From contig NC_091158.1 in NCBI RefSeq assembly GCF_040958095.1, positions 38,444,432 through 38,508,431 on the forward strand: a DNA stretch of 64,000 bases, read 5' to 3'. The position numbers were made by a program, and so were the translations under genes. Below are positions 60,001-64,000 of this stretch, piece after piece. How positions within the stretch are numbered: position 1 is the stretch's first letter; each line of letters starts with the position of its first letter. The notes under the pieces were generated by a model. It was not told the origin of the DNA and searched no databases. It saw only the letters and a program-made list of their open reading frames with translations. The DNA is from Procambarus clarkii. Lineage: Eukaryota > Arthropoda > Malacostraca > Decapoda > Cambaridae.

Positions 60001-62925
60001 TGCCAGTGTTGCTAAAGTCTCTGTAAACCAACCGTTATTCTGCTAGTGTTGTCACAGTCTCTGTAGTCGACCATTATGCTGTCATTGTTGCCACAGTCAC
60101 TGTAGGTAACGATTATGCCGCCAGTGTTGCCACAGTCTCTGTAGTCAACCTTTATGCTGCCAGTGTTCTCACAGTCACTGTAGTCAACCATTAAGCTGCT
60201 TGTGTTGCTGCCAGTTTTGCTACAGTCACTGTAGTCAACCAATATGCTGCCAATGTTGCCACAGTCACTGTAGTCAACCACTATGCTGCTTCTGTTGACA
60301 ATGTCAGAGTAGTCAACAACTATGCAGCCCCTGTTGCTACAGTCACTGTAGTCAACTACTATGCTACCAGTGTTGCCACGGTCTCTGTAGTCTACCACTA
60401 AGCTGCCAGTGTTGCTGCCAGTGTTGCCACAGTCACTGTAGTCAACCACTATGCTGCTAGTGTTCACACAGTCACTGTAGTCAACCACTATGCTGCCAGT
60501 GTTGCCACGGTCACTGAAGTCAACCACTATGCTACCAGTGTTGCCATAGTCTCTGTAGTTAACCATTATACTGCCAGTGTTGCCAAATTCTCTGTAACTC
60601 AACCATTATTCTGCTAGTGTTGTCACAGTCTCTGTAGTCGACCATTATGCTGCCATTGTTGCCACAGTCACTGTAGTTAACGATTATGCCGCCAGTGTTG
60701 CCACAGTCTCTGTAGTCAACCATTATGCTGCTAGTGTTCCCACAGTCACTGTAGTTAACCATTATGCTGCTTCTGTTGCTGCCAGTGTTGCCACAGTCAC
60801 TGTAGTCAACCACTATGCTGCTAGTGTTCACACAGTCACTGTAGTCAACCTCTATGCTGCCAGTGTTGCCACAGTTACTATAGTCAACCACTATGCTGCC
60901 AATGTTGCCTCAGTCACTGTAGTTAACCATTATGCCGCCAATGTTGCCACAGTCTCCGTAGTCAACCATTATGCTGCCAGTGTGGCCAAAGTCACTGTAG
61001 TCAACAATTTTGCTGCTTGTGTTGCTGCCAGTGTTGCCACAGTCTCTGTGGTCAACCACTATGCTGCCATTGTTGCCACAGTCTCTGTAGTCAACCACTA
61101 TTCTGCCAGTGTTGCTACAGTCTCTGTAGTCAACAACTATGCTGCCAGTGTTGCCACAGTCACTGTAGACAACCATTATGCTACCAGTATTGCCACAGAC
61201 ACTGTAGTCTACTAATATGCTGCCAGTGATGCCACAGTCTCTATAGTCAACCATTGTGCTACTTGTGTTGCCACAGTCACTGTAGTCAACCACTATGCTG
61301 CCAGTGTTGCCACAGTCACTGTAGTCAACCACTATGCTGCCAATGTTGCCACAGTCACTGTAGTAAACCATTATGCCGCCAGTGTCGCAACAGTCTCCGT
61401 AGTCAACCATTATGCTGCCAGTGTGGCCAAAGTCCCTGTAGTCAACCATTATGCTGCTTGTGTTGCTGCCAATATTGCCACTGTTACTGTAGTGAACCAC
61501 TATGCTGCATGTGTTGCTGCCAGTGTTACCACAGTCTTTGTAGTCAACCACTATGCGGCCTGTGTTGCCACTGTCACTGTAGTCAACCACTATGCTGCCA
61601 GTGTTGCTGACAGTGTTGCTGCCAGTGTTGCCACTGTCTCTCTAGTCAACCACTATGATGCCAGTTTTGCCACAGTCAATGTAGTCAACCACTATGCTGC
61701 CAGTGATGCAACAGTCACTGTAGTCAACCACTATGCTGCTAGTGTTGACAAAGTCACTGTAGTCAACCACAATTCAGCCAATGTTGCTACAGTCACTGTC
61801 GTCAACCACAATGCTACCAGTGTCGCCACAGTCTCTGTAGTCTACCACTATGCTGCCAGTGTTGCTGCCAGTGTTGCCACAGTCACTGTAGTCAACCATT
61901 ATGCTGCCATTGTTGCCACAGTCACTGTAGTTAACCATTATACTGTCAGTGTTGCTGCCAGTGTTGCCACTGTCACTGTAGTCAACCACTGTGCTGCCAG
62001 TGTTGCCATTGTCTCTGTAGTCAACCACAATGCTGCTAGTGTTGCTGCCAGTGTTGCTACAGTCTCTGTAGTCAACCACTATGATGCCAGTGTTGCCACA
62101 GTTACTGTAGTCAACCACTATGCTGCCAGTGTTGCCACAGTCACTGTAGTCAACAACTATGCTGCTAGTGTTGACACAGTCATTGTAGTCAACCATTATG
62201 CTGCCAGTGTTGCCACAATCACTGTTGTCAACCACTATGCTACCAGTGTTGCCACAGTCTCTGTAGTCAACAACTATAATGCCAGTGTTGACACAGTCAC
62301 TGTAGTCAACCATTATGCTGCCAGTTTTGCCACAGTCACTGTAGTCTACTACTATGCTGCCAGTGTTGCCACTGTCTCTGTAGTCAACCATTATGCTGCT
62401 TGTATTGCACAAGTATCTTTAGTTAACAACTATGCTGCCTGTGTTGCTGCCAGTGTTGCCACAGTCACTGTAGTCAACCATTATGCTGCCAGTGTTGCCA
62501 CGGTCACTGTAGTCAACCACTATGCTACCAGTGTTGCCACAGTCTCTGTAGTCTACCACTATGCTGCCAGTGTTGCCACAGTCATTGTAGTCAACCACAA
62601 TGCTGCTAGTATTGACACAGTTACTGTAATCAACCACTTAGCTGCCAGTGTTGCCACAGTCACTGTAGTCAATCACTATGCTGCCAGTTTTGCCACAGTC
62701 TCTGTATTCTACCACAATGCTGCCAGTGTTGCCACAGTCTCTGTAGTCTACCACAATGTTGCCAGTGTTGCGACAGTCACTATAGTCTACCACTATGCTG
62801 CCATTGTTCCCCTTGTCACTGTAGTCTACCACAATGCTGCCAGTGTTGCCCTAGTCACTGTAGTCAACCATTATGCTGCCAGTGTTGCCATAGACACTGT
62901 AGTCTACCTCTATGCTTCCAGTGTT
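51046..62925. repeat. 39-bp minisatellite, about 11.9 kb, with higher-order structure
   Basis: The unit joins GTCACTGTAGTCAACCACTA to TGCTGCCAGTGTTGCCACA; some units carry an extra TGCTGCCAGTGT piece, or Gly/Cys-coding variants. Large blocks recur: a marker (CACAATTCAGCCAATGTTGC) at about 56846 and 58518 (spacing 1672 bp), and a block near 53085-53675 again near 60012-60602. Frames of up to 667 codons exist on the plus strand (VNHYAASVATVTV repeats) and up to 247 on the minus strand (VDYSDCGNTGSIV repeats). They are best read as by-products of a stop-free 39-bp unit. Confidence 0.95.
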
Positions 62926-62930
62926 GCTAC

Positions 62931-63938
62931 AAAGTGTTGCTCTCACCGACCTAACAAATTCACAAAGACCGGAAAGTTGTAGCATTAAATTTTATGATAG
63001 ATATCGTGAGGAGACATTCACATATGGGACTAATAGAACAAGAACCCGGCAATGTGATGTTTTAGTGGCCAAAATACGTCTGGGATATAGACGTATCTGG
63101 CAGCTTTCTCAAAACCCAAATGTCGAGTACACAATGTGTCAACATTGTGAAAGAGAAAACATGCACTCTCTTGAACATTATATTGTAGAATGTCCCACAT
63201 TGACTAACTTTCGCCCTCTTTGGCTAAGGTATGCTGAACTGTGTAATTACTATATGAGTACTGTAACACTTGATGATATATTGGACTTGTACCCAAGATT
63301 AACCATGTAATGTATCAATTATATAATGTATGTATGTGATGAAACTATATAACCTGAGATTGTAAAAGCACCTTCATCACCTTCAGTGATTAAGTGCTCA
63401 ATTGCACACTAGTTTCTCTATCAGCTGTCTCACTCTGTCAGAGCAAAATAGACAAATGTATGTGAATGTATGTGTGTACTCAACTAGTTGTACTCACCTA
63501 GATGTGCTTTTGGGGGTTGAGCTAATGTGTTTATCTATGTATGTATAAATGTATGTATATATGTATGTGTACATATATATGTATGTGTGTGTATCTTTAT
63601 GTATGTGTGTGTATCTATATGTATGTGTATAAAATAAATATGGAAGCTGATCAGAATTATATTTCACTTTTGTAAATGCACATTAATGACACAATGTAAA
63701 AGACACATCGAACACATTATGTAGGGCATACGTAAATCTGTGTATCTATGTATTTACGTATGTAGGTTAGCTTAGCATTTTAAAAGCACCGAAGCACCTT
63801 CTGTGGTTGAGTGTTCAATAAACCCTTGAACTATATGTTTAACACATCTCCAACCCTGTCCATGGAGGACAGAAGTAAATGTATATATGCTGATTAGCAT
63901 TGTAAATATGTGGCCACGTTAGTGGTAGAAAAAAAAAG
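62931..63938 (+). mobile_element. 5'-truncated LINE (non-LTR retrotransposon) insertion
   Basis: The 39-bp array stops at about 62930 and resumes after an A-run at about 63930-63938. Between them lie about 120 codons of a retroelement C-terminus, a 3' UTR with GTATGTAT-type simple repeats, and the A-rich tail. GTGTTGCT before and GTGCTGCT after could be a target-site duplication with one mismatch, but both also resemble the array unit. Confidence 0.65.
62955..63310 (+). pseudogene. LINE ORF2 C-terminal fragment
   Basis: The frame ends at TAA 63308-63310. It carries AKIRLGYRRIWQLSQNP, then CQHCERENMHSLEHYIVECP, the C-x2-C...H-x4-C knuckle typical of the region after the RNase H-like domain in arthropod non-LTR elements, and a short helical tail. 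Reverse transcriptase and endonuclease are missing. Confidence 0.65.
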
Positions 63939-63939
63939 T

Positions 63940-64000
63940 GCTGCTACAGTCTCTGTAGTCAACCACTATGCTGCCAGTGTTGCTACAGTCTTTGTAGTCA
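63940..64000. repeat. 39-bp minisatellite, continuation
   Basis: The array unit resumes directly after the LINE A-tail and runs off the window. Confidence 0.9.

Noticed and set aside
56128-62982. 667- and 519-codon ORFs in the 39-bp array as possible repeat proteins
   Set aside because: Units vary in any position, the opposite strand is also open, and no signal peptide or unique ends are present.

Overview
The window reads as a piece of a decapod-crustacean-like nuclear genome carrying a large endogenous DNA-virus block. Roughly 0-29.6 kb is AT-rich, densely packed with intronless genes on both strands, and contains a recognisable set of nucleocytoplasmic large DNA virus (NCLDV) core functions: the N-terminal half of an RPB1-like RNA polymerase subunit with an intact NHADFDGD metal site (740-2689), an RPB3-like subunit (13680-14351), a B-family DNA polymerase with all exonuclease and polymerase motifs (5062-9309) and a D5-type primase/SF3 helicase (16289-20491). 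A Fic-domain enzyme, a Thr-rich mucin-like membrane glycoprotein, a Cys-rich membrane-anchored protein and several unrecognised proteins fill the rest. The closest known group I can propose is the Mininucleoviridae (AT-rich crustacean viruses), but this is inference from gene content, size and context; I cannot run a search. 

The viral block is not a clean viral genome: it is interrupted by host-like material (GA-rich and ATT microsatellites and a GC-richer segment at about 2.7-4.5 kb, a short GC-rich piece near 11.1-11.3 kb and another inside the mucin gene, a 35-bp minisatellite near 25.8-26.0 kb), several viral proteins carry very long homopeptide runs from triplet repeats (242 Asn in the DNA polymerase), one gene has an in-frame TAG, and the last viral gene (29091-29568) is cut by a Penelope-like retroelement. 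Most ORFs are nevertheless intact, which suggests fairly recent capture, selection, or both. 

From 29.57 kb on, no viral gene is seen. Layout: (1) 29.57-38.75 kb, an almost perfect large palindrome: two head-to-head copies of a Penelope-like element fragment (GIY-YIG endonuclease) flank 5.5 kb of a 30/34-bp partly self-complementary minisatellite. (2) 38.7-38.9 kb, a 28-bp tandem array. (3) 40.0-41.2 kb and 49.16-49.26 kb, a 33-bp minisatellite split by an approximately 7.9-kb foldback element (41.2-49.15 kb) whose 2.1-kb arms are inverted copies, whose two ends carry different hairpins, and whose core holds degenerate TTAGG-like arthropod telomere-type repeats. (4) 49.95-50.30 kb, a MITE with about 70-bp inverted ends. 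(5) 50.40-51.05 kb, a 24-bp array, then a roughly 12-kb 39-bp minisatellite to 62.9 kb, interrupted by a 5'-truncated LINE tail (62.93-63.94 kb) and resuming at the window edge. The TTAGG-like repeats, the Penelope-like elements and the very high satellite load fit decapod chromatin. 

The viral genes would jointly supply genome replication (polymerase, primase-helicase) and transcription (RPB1/RPB3-like subunits); capsid and packaging genes, the second half of RPB1 and RPB2 are not in the window and would have to lie to the left or beyond the retroelement break. No tRNA, rRNA, CRISPR array or bacterial-type operon was seen.
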